DNA of 64,000 nucleotides, taken from the NCBI GenBank assembly GCA_030762895.1, contig CM061062.1, positions 5,421,293 to 5,485,292 on the forward strand. Direction: 5' to 3'. The translations under genes were made by a program, and so were the position numbers. This DNA comes from Sophora flavescens (Eukaryota > Streptophyta > Magnoliopsida > Fabales > Fabaceae). Shown here piece after piece: positions 9,331 through 20,279 of this stretch. The notes beneath the pieces were generated by a model, which saw nothing but the letters and a program-made list of their open reading frames with translations, searched no databases and was not told where the DNA came from. The stretch's first letter is position 1. Every line of letters begins with the position of its first letter.

Positions 9331-12300
9331 AATGAATGTGTGTTGAAAGCAAGAGGGAAACAAATTTTACTGTTTTACTCTCTCTAGGTTATGTGGAAAC
9401 AAGTTTGAATGCGTCAAATTCTATTTGTTTTGTTTTTTTTTGAAAAGTTTTCAGTGAATGTAGAAACAAGTTTGAATACTCTATGCCAGCGCTAGGAATG
9501 CTCCTAATGCAAATGAAGTTCTTTCTGGGGATGTTGCTTTCAGTCACTTTGTGTTCAGATTTGACTTCAATGATTGGAAGGTATATCTACAAGGAATTTT
9601 ATTTAGATTAACATTTTTTTCTTTGACTTGTGCTACATTCAATGTTTTTTTTCCTGGGTGCCATGAACATTAACTTTTCTAGTTCCTCTTTCTTTTATTG
9701 AATATTAATAGAAAGGTCATTTTAATGAATCTTTTAGTCAAGTGGCTTTCTGGAACTATAACTTAATTTGAGAGAATAAGAATAGTGCAGAACAGACATA
9801 TTTTCTATGTGATCTGGAATCTGGACAATCAATTCGAATATGTCTATGCTTTATATCTTTAAAATTTTCACACTATCATCTTGATTGAAAATTGTCATGG
9901 AGCTATAAAAATAGCTGGCATTTTAAGATTTTATTGAGCTTCAGTATTCATTCATTCTTCCTTAATTTTCTTCAACGTGATTTCCCTCTTGGAAGCAAAC
10001 CATTCAAGAGAAGGGAGCACGTTTGTCGGTTGATATTTGTTATATGTTACTTCTTCACTCAGTAAATTTTTTGCTAAATTAACATATGTGAAAGTAGAAG
10101 GTCTTTTTTATCATCTAATGCCTTTTTTTCTCTATTCCTTGCCTTCTATTCAATTCTCGGTTGATGATTCAGATCTGTTGGGGTTGGGGAGGAGGTGATG
10201 CCCCATAGGAATGAAGCATCTGCAGAGCGTGATTTGGTTCTACAGCAACAGGTAGTCAAGACTCGATAGACTATGTTATAGTTTAAGACTCTCAAGTGTG
10301 ATCATAATGAACATAGAGCTTGTGTGCAGATTTAGGTTGAGTTTTTACTCTTTTGTGCAGGCATTCAGCATGTACTTACAAAACTTGTTTAGCTCTGTAT
10401 ATGCCTAGGATTATACAAGCTCATTGGGAGATTGGGATGAGGAAAATTTCTTGATACCAAACATGTATGTTCTGAAATTTCTATTGAAGATTTGCTGGCT
10501 TGTGCTTTCTTTTACTTTGTTTTTTCTTTCATTTATTGTGTTTGAAACATGTATGATCTAAATATTTTTTGTTTTTAAGTCTCTACTATAATTTCTATCT
10601 TATTGGCAGCTTAAACTAGAAAAAGTTAATGTAAAGATGGTTTGCTCTGTTTTGTTTTCATATATATACTTTGATTGATTGATTGATGGAGTTTTATTAT
10701 TATGGTTCTAAAGATGCATTAGAATGTTATCAAAAAAAAAAAAGATGCATTAGAATTTACATGTAACAGATTTGTATAGGATGATAACCGGAGGCTCTAA
10801 TTGTGTTTTTTGATGTCCTATTGGAGCCTCTGTAGTAGATTTAGTGTGAGCAACAACTTCTGTTTTGGCAGTTTATATGTTTGTATAATATATGCAGTGA
10901 GCATCTCATTGTATCATTTTTTCTCTTTAACATTTTTGTTATATCAATATCTCTCATTCTCTTGCTCTTGGGAGTAATAGTGTTGTATTTGTGAACAATA
11001 AAAATGATTTTCTACTGGATATGTGAAGCTGGCTAGATTCATCTATGAAGAGTTGTAAGTTGCGTTTTGTGGACATTTTCAATGTAAATGGTGACTACTT
11101 GTGATGTATACATAAAGAATAAAGGATAACAAAGAGGAAAGAACGAGGTTCCATTTTTCATTATCTTTGCTTTCTCTTGGTCTGCTAAAATATGAACTGT
11201 CCATATCCGAATTCATGCAAATAAAATCCAAATCACATATTCTAATATATAAAAAAAATAAAAAAGTCTTCCATAGAAAAGCTTGTTTAAACTGATCTTA
11301 CCTTAAACTTTTGTTTTATGGTGCATAATCAATGAGCTTAGCGACAAGTCAGCAGGTTGAATTGAAGTATCCTCAAAAGCTATAATTAGAAAGTAAGGAA
11401 CAGAAGTGGAAAAGCTTTAGACTTTTCTTATTTGACAGTAGGATCAGGCTCATTCAAGGATTTATTTGACAGTAGGATCAGGCTCATTCAAGGATTTATT
11501 ATATTTTCTATAGTTGCTTGACAGTCGTTCTGCTTAGATGCTAAGACCCAAATTTTTTCCTCATCCTGACTGCATTATTTCTTTGGAATTGAAGGTTTGG
11601 GGCCGTGAAAAGGTGCATTTGCAAAGGTAAGCACAGCATGACCAGTGATAGGTGCTTATCAGAAGAGAGGAAAACATCCCCTCCTAGGAGATCCTATTAT
11701 GCTGAGAGTGGTACATATTATGACTCTGCTAGCTTCCTCCACGTGTCATCTACAGAATTAAGGGTTGGCATTACTAGTTAAAACTTTGATCACAAAATCT
11801 GACATTTATGTGAAAAATATTTGTATGCTACCATCCATTGTGGACTAGTTTACCTTGCTATATGATGATATTTATATGTGAAACCTCATCTCCCAAGAGT
11901 TCCTTACTTAACCAAGATTCAATTTCCATTCCTGCATAAACTTGCAAGGTTTTGGTTTTGAATTCTGCCTGCTAGCTGATGAGTATAGTTCAAGCACATT
12001 ATTACTTGCCAGAATACGAAGAGTAGGAAGATCTTATCGAAATGTACAAGTGTTCCTTAGCTACATCGAGTTCTTCTTATTCTTCCAATTCATGGACATG
12101 GAGGATAATATAACACACAGTTCTATCAGAGAAATTGTCAAGTCTCAACCAACCATTCCTTTAGATTCGAACCAAAGAAATGATGGCATCCAGAAGACTC
12201 CAGAATGCGACACCAAAGGTCTCTAACAACTGAGCAATCCCAAATTGCATAGTATATTTTCATGAATAAATAAGGCTCAGTGCAAGATGCCTTAGGAAAC

Positions 12301-12502
12301 AATGTTCATTTGTCAGTAGTCCATTCTTGGCAACCAACCAAAGAAACGTATGGATCTTCTCAAGCCCCTACCACCTCATGCTGATCAGTCCCTCAGTACT
12401 ATAAGGATAACATTAGACTTAGTAAATTAGTAATAGTCCTGTTTTGTAATTTGTGTTTCCTTATGTTGCCACTTGAGGGATATGGTTCTTTTATGTATGC
12501 AG
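9331..12502 (+). other. Intron-like interior of the CACTA with a few exon-like pieces
   Basis: The sequence is mostly T-rich and intron-like. Pieces with exon character lie at about 9480-9583 (followed by GTATATC), 10172-10249 (ending CAG/GTAGTC), 11600-11760 and 12090-12226. None is long enough to assign. A short direct duplication, TTTATTTGACAGTAGGATCA, occurs at 11429 and 11461. Confidence 0.35.
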
Positions 12503-13246
12503 CTCTAAGAGGGGCAGCAACCTTGAAAGCAAGAGCATTAAAGGAGGTCTGGAATATTAGTACAGTGACACCACTAGAGAGAGGCATAGGGATTGGACTA
12601 CGTGGTAAAGTGAATTGCTCAAACGAACCCGTAAAGGTAATGTACTAATGTCAAAATCAAATGCAGTTACATATTAGCACTAACTATGAATCTTCTCTCT
12701 CAATTGCATCCATTTTGGTTAATGCTGTAGGTGATCTTCACTGGAAAATAGTTTGTCTATATACATCGATCATGCCAGGTAATTTTTTTTGCAAAGATTC
12801 ATATTAATTAGATGGAAAAGGATACTTATGCACTCATCAAAATGCTTAAAAACATTTTCAGGTGATGCTGAAAATGAAAAGCAAACATGTTGCAGGAACC
12901 CTTACTAAAAAGAAAAATAGTAAGTTGGCATTAGCTTCATGACTTTATTTTGCTTGTGTAGAGGCTTCATGACCATAAAATTTTAAAACAACTCATAACT
13001 TATGCTTTTAAATTTGCAGACATTGTGTTGGAGGTGTGCACGAATTTACCAACATGGCTAGGAAGGCATCTGTTTGATGATGGTGAAAAAAGAGAGTATT
13101 TTGGATTGAAGACAGAATCAAGAGGGATTGTGGAGCTTGAATGTACAAGTCAAAGGGAATATGATATCTGGACTCGAGGGGTTTCAAGACTTCTTTCCAT
13201 TGTTACACAAAGGCAAAACAGATGGGATTTGAGGAAGTGTCTCTAG
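12503..13246 (+). pseudogene. Captured VAN3-binding-protein-like gene fragment (DUF828 / plant PH domain), four exons
   Basis: Four exon-like blocks with good splice borders occur in order. 12503-12636 contains the LRGAATLKARALKEVWNI motif of the auxin-canalisation family. 12731-12778 has a DLHWKIV-type motif. 12862-12919 has VMLKMKSKHVAGT. 13020-13246 has GRHLFDDGEKREYFGLKTES and SQREYDIWTRGVSRLL, the C-terminal PH-like domain, ending in TAG. In Arabidopsis this family binds the ARF-GAP VAN3 and acts in vein patterning. The N-terminal region and the usual segment between the first two exons are missing, and the phase at 12636/12731 does not join. It is therefore a passenger fragment and not a working gene. 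The PH exon itself is intact. Confidence 0.85.
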
Positions 13247-13574
13247 CTACTGCTGACTGCTGAAATTAATTCAAACTATATATATTGAGCTTTGTATTCA
13301 AACTTGGTTTAGACTGGCATAGGGGATTGACTATTGCTGCAGAAACTGTTAGTGTTGTTGGGTTATTATTGTATACGGGTTGGGGTACCCCTTGTACCCT
13401 TTAATCAATATACTTTTAGCTTATCCAAAAAAAAATATTGTATTTAAGCTTTTGTATGTAAATGTATGGTTTGTTGAGTTTTGTTAAGTGCAATGGGATG
13501 GATAAACTGTTTAATGTCTTAGTTTTGCTGAGTGCATGTGAGAAATATTGAAAAAAATGTAAATAATTATAAAA

Positions 13575-13940
13575 AAAAGGGGGAATAGGTAGCGTTTTCT
13601 TGAAAAAACGCTGTCTAAAGTTATGCCTTATTACGAACTTTAGACAGCGCTTTCTCAAGGAAGCGCTACCTATTCCTACTTTCAGTAGCGCTTTCTTGAA
13701 AAAACGCTGCCTAAAGTGACAAATAGACAGCGCTTCCTTGAGAAAGCGCTACTGAAAGTATGTAATAGATTGTTTATTATCAACTTTAGACAGCGCTTTC
13801 TCAAGGAAGCGCTACCTATTCCTACTTTCAGTAGCGCTTTTTTAAGCGCTATTGAATCTCTCCCACATTCAGTAGCGGGTGAATAGATAGCGCTTCGAAG
13901 CGCTACTAAAGGCCAAAAAAAAGCGCTACTGAAGCCCTTT
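13575..13940. repeat. CACTA right subterminal repeat array
   Basis: At least nine copies of AGCGCTT(T/C)CTTGAnAAAnCGCT-like units lie in both orientations between 13587 and 13930. The order around 13640-13680 is repeated around 13790-13830. It is longer and more regular than the left array. Confidence 0.8.
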
Positions 13941-14051
13941 TCTGTAGTAGAGTGGTGTGGTACTATTTTGTAGCTTTGGTTAGTTTTAGGGGTGGATCAT
14001 TAACTTTTGTAAAGGTAATACTATCATTTCTTTATGTCTATAAAAAAAATA

Positions 14052-14385
14052 GGGAAAATAGGTAGATTGGTTCTATACGTTTATTTTATTTTTCATTTTG
14101 GTCCTATAACTTTTTTATTTTTCAAATTGATGCTACATATTACGTTTCGTTTTCAAATTGGTTCGTTCCGTCAATTTTGACCTTACGGAGTCAGATCAAA
14201 AGCCACGTGTCGGACATAGGTGATAGCCACATCAGATCAAAACTGACGGCGTTAGTTCAAAATTGACGGAAATGACTAATGTGAAAACAGAACGGAACGT
14301 GTAGGATCAATTTGAAAAATAAAAAACTTATAGGACAAAAATGAAAAGTAAAATAAACGTATAGGACCAATTTACCTATTTTGCC
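14052..14385. mobile_element. 334-bp MITE, almost fully palindromic
   Basis: The left half (AAAATAGGTAGATTGGTTCT onward) mirrors the right half (AGGACCAATTTACCTATTTT) over about 160 bases. The flanks share AAAAAATA on both sides, possibly an 8-bp duplication, although the low complexity makes this weak. Half of the same element is present in the other arm at 20044-20126, so it entered before the inverted duplication. Confidence 0.8.
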
Positions 14386-15481
14386 AAAAAATACTATCCT
14401 TTTTTTAGGGTGGTCTTTTATTTACATTAGGTGATGTTTTGTTTCTTGTACATGGGTTAGATGACCCTAATTCTTCCTTTGATGAAAAATCTTTGTCTAT
14501 CAAAATAAAATTAAAAATTACAACAAATAAAATAAAAAACCAACCTGTAAATTAGTACTGTGAGTAGGGCTCAGCTAATATAAACCTGAGTACATACTAG
14601 TATAAATTAGATAGACCTATTTTATCCATATAAAAAAATTATATATAATATACGATTTGAGAACAGGTTATGGTATAAGGTCTTGAAATATTGTTAGATA
14701 CAATTTTGGATCTTGCTTGATAGCAATGATATTAGTCATTAGAAAAAAAAATTGGTAGGATATTATTCATTAGAAATTAAATAAAATATTTAAAAAGTTA
14801 TTTGAAAAATGTAATGCCGATTATTGAAAACTTCTGTCCAAATATATGCCAAGCACACTACAACTTCTTTGTGTTTGTGTTTCTTGTTGAATGTAATGTT
14901 TGACAACTCTACTAAAGAACAACTATTAGTAGCTAATCCAGCTATATATTCAACACTCACCCCTCGACGGAGACACAAGTCACAATCCACAAATGGCCAC
15001 TCCACCACCTCCCCCTCCCCTGGCCCCCGAAATCAGCATCGGCTCCCCTCCCCCTCCACCACCTTCCACTCCCCCTCCTCATCCACCTCCACCACCAACC
15101 ACTCCACTACCTTCCACTCCCCCTCCCCCTCCACCTCCACCACCTTCCACTCCCCCTCCCCCTCCCCCTCCACCTCCACCACCTTCCACTCCACTACCTT
15201 CCACTCCCCCGGCCACTCCACCTCCTCCACCTTCCACTCCACTCCACTTCTTCCTCACAGCTCTAGGCATCATTTTTGTCCTCGGTAGTGTCGCCGAAGT
15301 CTTACTCTCATCCTTGATCCTCCTGTCCCCATCTTCAACCTCATCTCTCTCTCCCTCACAGACATCTCCTTCACAGACACCCCCACCAACCAATCCCTCA
15401 CCGCACGTGCCACTTCACCTTCCACTCCTGTAACAGCCATAGGAAGGTAACAGGCACTTTTAAAGAAGTGAAGACCGAGAT
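14386..15481 (+). repeat. Inner left arm of the foldback MULE
   Basis: The stretch pairs with 19400-20044 and then, across the solo LTR, with 15544-15892. Shared landmarks are ATGGGTTAGATGACCCTAAT (14452), GAGTAGGGCTCAGCTAATAT (14562), AACTTCTTTGTGTTTGTG (14862) and the proline-rich coding region. Confidence 0.85.
14993..15433 (+). CDS. Proline-rich, single-membrane-segment protein fragment (LEA_2/NHL-like), left copy
   Basis: There are 146 codons from ATG 14993 (MATPPPPPPLAPE) to TAA 15431. Residues 1-80 are nearly all Pro, Ser and Thr. A hydrophobic segment follows at about 84-103 (HFFLTALGIIFVLGSVAEVL). Compared with the inverted copy, about 13 bases are missing just after this segment, so the remaining Ser/Pro-rich tail is out of frame. 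A Pro-rich cytosolic part, one membrane anchor and a DPPVPIFNL-like start of the outer domain (seen in the other copy) resembles NDR1/HIN1-like proteins. That assignment is tentative. The gene ends at the hairpin apex, so only a 5' fragment was captured. Confidence 0.5.
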   Translation: MATPPPPPPLAPEISIGSPPPPPPSTPPPHPPPPPTTPLPSTPPPPPPPPPSTPPPPPPPPPPPSTPLPSTPPATPPPPPSTPLHFFLTALGIIFVLGSVAEVLLSSLILLSPSSTSSLSPSQTSPSQTPPPTNPSPHVPLHLPLL

Positions 15482-15543
15482 TCTGCAAGTAAATTCGCAG
15501 CAACAAAATTTGCAGGAAAATTCTGCAAGAAAAATCGCTAGAG
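15482..15543. other. Loop at the apex of the giant hairpin
   Basis: This is the only unpaired stretch between the arms. It is flanked by GAAGTGAAGACCGAGA on the left and TCTCGGTCTTCACTTC on the right. Two related CTGCAAG-type motifs occur inside it. A short loop between long arms is what a dyad produced by template switching or head-to-head joining would leave. Confidence 0.75.
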
Positions 15544-15577
15544 AATATCTCGGTCTTCACTTCTTTAAAAGTGCCTC

Positions 15578-15892
15578 TTACCTTCCTATGGCTGTTACGG
15601 GAGTGGAAGGTGGAATTGCACGTGCGGTGAGGGATTGGTTGGTGGGGGTGTCTGTGAAGGAGATGTCTGTGAGGGAGAGAAAGGTGAGGTTGAAGATGGG
15701 GACGGGAGGATCAAGAACGAGATAGGCGACCGCAAGTAAGAATTCGGTGACACTGCCGAGGACAAAAATGATGCCTAGAGCTGTGAGGAAGAAGTGGACT
15801 GGAGTGGAAGGTGGAGGAGGTGGAGTGGCCAAGGGAGTGGAAGGTAGTGGAGTGGAAGGTGGTGGAGGTGGAGGTGGAGGTGGAGGGGAGCC
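15578..15892 (-). pseudogene. Proline-rich membrane-protein fragment, inverted right copy
   Basis: Read on the minus strand, this is the mirror of the left copy: Pro-rich residues, the membrane segment HFFLTALGIIFVLGS, then an intact continuation with DPPVPIFNLTFLSLTDISFT before it runs out at the hairpin apex. The N-terminal codons lie beyond the solo LTR, at about 19400-19447. There the counterpart of the start ATG reads CTG. The lost start and the 3.5-kb insertion make it a pseudogene, but this copy keeps the frame that the left copy lost. Confidence 0.6.
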
Positions 15893-18800
15893 TGTAACAC
15901 CCCGATTTTCACTGTTTTAAATAACAGAAATAAGTATGATTATGTTTATATATTTATATGAGTGTTAGAAAATTATTTTAAATAAACGGAGTTCATCAGA
16001 CAATTCTACTTGAACGTAGAAAGCTACGATTAAAATTTAGCTTGGAAAGTCAGGCGAATCCCGGCCCGCGAATTCCATTGACAGTATAATTATACTGCTC
16101 AACAGTCCTAATTTTAATTCGTGAACGAAAAACTTAAGATTTTTATTTTATTTCCTACGATAGTGTATTTTTAGAATTATTTCATAAAAAGTGAAATAAT
16201 ATACGTTTTACGGACGCTATACTCAATCGGGTGAACGACAGAGCTGATTACGAGAGTTTCGGGACCCGATATATGGATAAACCCTATATTCTCTTAGGGA
16301 TAAGTCATCCATGTGAGAGGTTTAATGTGGCTTAGGGTTATGCTAGTAAGTTTTGATAATTGCATTTTGACCCATAAACTTTCTATTAATTATGTTTTGG
16401 TCCCTAAACTAATTTTCATGATACACTAAGTGAAATGGGTCAAATTCTTGTCATCCAAACCCATTATGGGCTGCGGCCTAGAGCCCAAATTTCATGGCCA
16501 AGAATTAATTTTCATGATGCCATTTGATTTACTTAAGTTTCCTATGTCATGATTTTATGCCTTAAGCTATTTTCATGTTGAAAAATCAAGTGGACTTGGG
16601 CTTTCTTGGCCCAAAAATGGCACAAGGCCCATGCTTGTCATGGCTTCCTACAAGCTTGAAGAGTCAAGCTCATTCATGATCATTCTCACACTTTCTCAAA
16701 AGCTCCACAAAGTTCTCCATTGTTCTAAGCTTTCTCTCACACAAGGAAGCCAAGTTTGTGAAGGAGGTTGAAGATTGCTTAATCATTTTTCAATTCCAAG
16801 AGGTGATTCTTCATCCTCATCATCTTTTACTCATTGTTTCTTCAAATCATTTCATGATTCAAAGCTTTATTTTTCATGTTCATCTTAGTTGTTCTTAACT
16901 TTGATAAATCATAGAAAAATCCTAAAAATGTGAAACCAATTTCTATGTTCCTATTATTATCACTTCTATCATAATCCAAGAGTATGTTGAAAACCAAAAT
17001 TTCTTTCCCTAATTTCTTGCCAAGGCCGAACCTATAGGTGTGGGGGGGAGGAAAGTTTTTGTTCATTCCTTTGATAAATAATCATGTATATTATCTTGTT
17101 AGTATATATGTTTAGGGAATCCAAGTTGTTTTGTCAAACAAAAATCCCTAGCCCTATGAACATGTCATGACCGAAACTAGGTGTGTGTGAGTTAGGAAGT
17201 TTTGATTTCCAAACTTAGTTGTTTAGCCACTAATCCATGATCTTGGTTAATCAAGGATCATTAATCCATGACTTAATCATGATTAGGAATTTTTAGTCAC
17301 AAAGACCCTTGAGGCCTAGGCCATGTAGGAAGGATTTTGATGGTTTTAATTGTTTGATTAGTAATGGTTTGATTGTATTGGTGAATGTTGAATTTATTCC
17401 GTTGTGTACGTGAGAACTGGGCATTCGACGAAGCAATTTATTTCGCTGAGAATTCTATGAGAGGTAAGAGGGGATTTCCTGAGGGATTTTTCCGATGGCT
17501 ACATGCTATTTGTGTTGGTCTGTATGATTTATCTGTGGTTGTGGTGTTTGGTTTGTAGTTGTGTTATTTATTTGTGTATGGTTATTTGCATTTAATTATT
17601 TATTTGCAGTTATATATTATGATGTTGTGATGCATGATCTGCCTGGGAAAATTGCTATGATGTTGTTGATTGTTGTTTGAAAAGCCTGACAGTGGTCAGT
17701 GCCCAATCAATTAACCAGATAAAAGCTTTAAGAAGCTTCATAAATTATATTCAATGTTTTAACTGTAAAATATTGGTATATAATATTAATGGAAATTTTT
17801 AATTGCGAAAACTAAGGAATTTTGAAAAATATCATTATTTTAATGATTTATTACTGTAAGAGTGAATTATGAGTCACAATGGGAGCGAAACCGTGAAATT
17901 ATTTTTGTACTGCTAATTTTTACGTCAAAAATTCCGTAATATTATAAAAAGTTATTTTATGACATTAATTGTTGAAAATAAGTTAATTATTATTTTAGAA
18001 AATTATTTAAGTGGAAAAAGCTAAGTTTTGGCTTAAAAGGCTTTAAAAGTGATAATCGACGGCAAATTTGGAAAAGTGTCGATGGCAAGTATTTTGAAAC
18101 GGCAGTACGTATTTTAAGTAAGTTTAAAACCTCAAGTGACTCACCTTTGTGAAAACTAAATTTTATTATTTGAAAATTTTATTGAAGAATTTCCCATTTG
18201 AAAAGATTTTCCGAAAGCAAAATTAATTCAACCGTGTTGAAAGTAGTGTTGAACTTAGTAACTGAGACGTCGGGGTACTAAGGTTCTTTGTTGTTATGGA
18301 CTTGGGGTCCATTGGACTTTGAGGTCCTGTAGACTTGGTGTCTACTGTATACGTGGTGTATACTGTGTTTAAACATTTAAGATGTTTTCTATTACCACGA
18401 ACCTAAGACTGATTGCAAGATTTAGGGGTTTCGTGATTGAGCACTCGGATTTTGAGGTCATGTGTTATTAATGAAAGTGTTTACAGATGTGTAAAACTGT
18501 AATGGGTCGTAAGCTTTTGAGCTTTGACAAGGAAATATTAAACACAAAGAAAAATGTCAAAAACATAGTGTTTTTGCATGCATTTGGCAGACGTGCCCGT
18601 TATGTTCTGGCTGCGTGCTTGTATTCTGGCTGTGTGCCTGGTGTTCTGGCTGCGTGCTTGTTTCCTGGCTGCGTGCTTGTGTTCTGGTTGTGTGCCTGGA
18701 GCCTGATCAACTCGTCACTTGTTGGGATATCTCATGAGATTAAGTGTGAATGTTTAGATGGTGTATATGAAGTGTTCATGCATATTTTTCCAAAGGATGA

Positions 18801-19394
18801 AGTTTGGGGTGTGAAACCCATTATGAGATTATATGTTTTAGTATGAATGCTTGTATAGACATAACATATATATGTGTGTTTTGTGTTGTGTCGTGCATGT
18901 GGTCGTGGAGTTAAATCCATATATTGGTTTCTCACTCTTGCATGTTTTATTTGTGGTTTCTTTACTGTTTATGTATTGGGGAGTTCAGAGGAGCCACTCA
19001 AGGACTATGGTGTCAACAAGAAGAAGGCTACTTAGCTCGGAGTATACTGACGCTACTGCCTTGTGTTATGGTGTTTGTTAGTTATGACCAGCTTAGGTTT
19101 TATTTAATATAATGTTGTTGTTATTTAATAATGATCTATACTATTAAAGATCTAAGTGTGAAAACAATATGAGGCAGTACAATTGTATGACTTATACATA
19201 CTTATATATTTAAGTTTGGTTATGCTTACTTGGTTGTTGTAATGTTGAAAAAGAAAAGAAAAAAAATTTATCACGATTTTGAGAATGAGAAATAATAATA
19301 AGAAAATATTATTTTTCCGAAAGTAACACCAAATATTCTTTTAATTTATTTTCCGCAAACCGGTAACCATGTAATGCCTATGGAGGGTGTTACT
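15893..19394 (+). mobile_element. Solo LTR (about 3.5 kb) of a chromovirus-type Ty3/gypsy element
   Basis: GAGCC at 15888-15892 is repeated at 19395-19399, and the mirror arm shows the site uninterrupted. The inserted sequence starts TGTAACACCCCGATTTTCAC, the same start as the LTRs read from 40915, 42545 and 44168 on the minus strand. Long stretches remain related (for example 17190-17300 against 31170-31270 reversed). There is no internal gag-pol, so this is a solo LTR left by LTR-LTR recombination. The right end reads GGTGTTACT rather than ending in CA, probably through mutation. Confidence 0.8.
18597..18705 (+). repeat. Short minisatellite inside the solo LTR
   Basis: Units of about 16-32 bases built on TTCTGGCTGCGTGCTTG / TTCTGGCTGTGTGCCTG repeat about five times. 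Confidence 0.75.
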
Positions 19395-19399
19395 GAGCC

Positions 19400-20044
19400 G
19401 TTGATGATTTCGGGGGCTTGGGGTGGGGGAGGTGGTGGAGTGGCCAGTTGTGGATTGTGACTTGTGTTTCCGTCGAAGGGTGGGTGTTGAATATATAGCT
19501 GGATTAGCTGCTGATAGTTGTTCTTTAGCAGAGCTATCAAACATTACATGCAACAAGAAACACAAACACAAAGAAGTTGTAGTATGCTTGCCATATTTGG
19601 ACAGAAGTTTTCAATAATTGGCATTACATTTTTCAAATAACTTTTTAAATATTTTATTTAATTTCTAATGAATAATATCTTACCAATTTTTTTCTAATGA
19701 CTAAATCAGTGCTATCAAGCAAGATCCAAAATTGTATCTAACAATATTTCATGACCGTATACCATCACTTGTTCTCAAATTGTATATTATATATAATTTT
19801 TTTATATGGATAAAAGAGGTCTTTCTAATTTAAACTAGTATTTACTCAGGTTTATATTAGCTGAGCCCTACTCATGGTACTAATTTACAGTTTGGATTTT
19901 TATTTTATTTCTTGTAATTATTTTTTATTTTGATAGACAAAGATTTTCCATTAAAGGAAGAACTAGGAGTCCTCTAACCCATGTACAAGAAACCAAACAT
20001 CACCTAATGTAAATAAAAGACTACCCTACAAAAAGGATAGTACT
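19400..20044 (-). repeat. Inner right arm of the foldback MULE
   Basis: This is the inverted counterpart of 14386-15030, continuing the palindrome beyond the solo LTR. AAGAAACACAAACACAAAGAAG (19555) and ATGAATAATATCTTACCAAT (19668) mirror the left arm. Confidence 0.85.
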
Positions 20045-20126
20045 TTTTTGGTAAAATAGATAAATTGGTCCTATACGTTTATTTTATTTTTTATTTTGGT
20101 CCTATAAGTTATTTTATTTTATTTTT
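20045..20126 (-). repeat. Truncated half of the MITE in the right arm
   Basis: AAATTGGTCCTATACG onward mirrors the right half of the MITE at 14052-14385. It breaks at TTTTTCA/CCCGGG, where the flipped 145-bp block begins. Confidence 0.8.
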
Positions 20127-20128
20127 CA

Positions 20129-20272
20129 CCCGGGTGGAAGGTTAATATAATTGGGTGATAGTATTAACTATGAAATATGAATTGAAGGAGGTGGATGGAA
20201 CAGAAAGTAGTAATTGGATAAAGATGGGGCAAGTACAAGATAAAACCAAGAGAGAAAATAGAAATTACGTAT
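20129..20272 (+). repeat. 145-bp block in flipped orientation in the right arm
   Basis: It is a near-identical direct copy of 8202-8346. In a simple palindrome it should be inverted. The left-arm sequence between that block and the MITE middle (8347-8589 plus 13956-14210) is missing here. Confidence 0.85.
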
Positions 20273-20279
20273 TTTATAT

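Larger units (their letters stand above)
8590..13952. mobile_element. Non-autonomous CACTA (En/Spm) element carrying gene fragments
   Basis: The left end CACTACTACAGAAAAG starts at 8590. The right end CTTTTCTGTAGTAG-AG finishes at 13952, with one substitution in the last two bases. Both ends are flanked by TGG (8587-8589 and 13953-13955), the 3-bp duplication expected for CACTA. Inside both ends are arrays of inverted and direct GCGCT-type subterminal repeats. No transposase gene is present. The interior holds intron-exon pieces of a host gene. It sits in the left arm of the foldback MULE and is absent from the right arm. Confidence 0.92.

Noticed and set aside
8590..13952. Treating the GCGCT repeats at 8600-8880 and 13575-13940 as a separate MITE pair
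   Set aside because: They lie just inside CACTA termini with a shared TGG duplication and are the element's subterminal arrays.
14993..15433. A functional extensin-like gene
   Set aside because: It lacks the SPPPP/YVY extensin repeats, breaks off at the hairpin apex and is out of frame after the membrane segment; it is a captured fragment.
18487..18846. Cys-rich small protein gene within the solo LTR
   Set aside because: The repeated CVPGVLAACLF-like segment comes from an LTR minisatellite; there is no start context and no counterpart in the related LTR.
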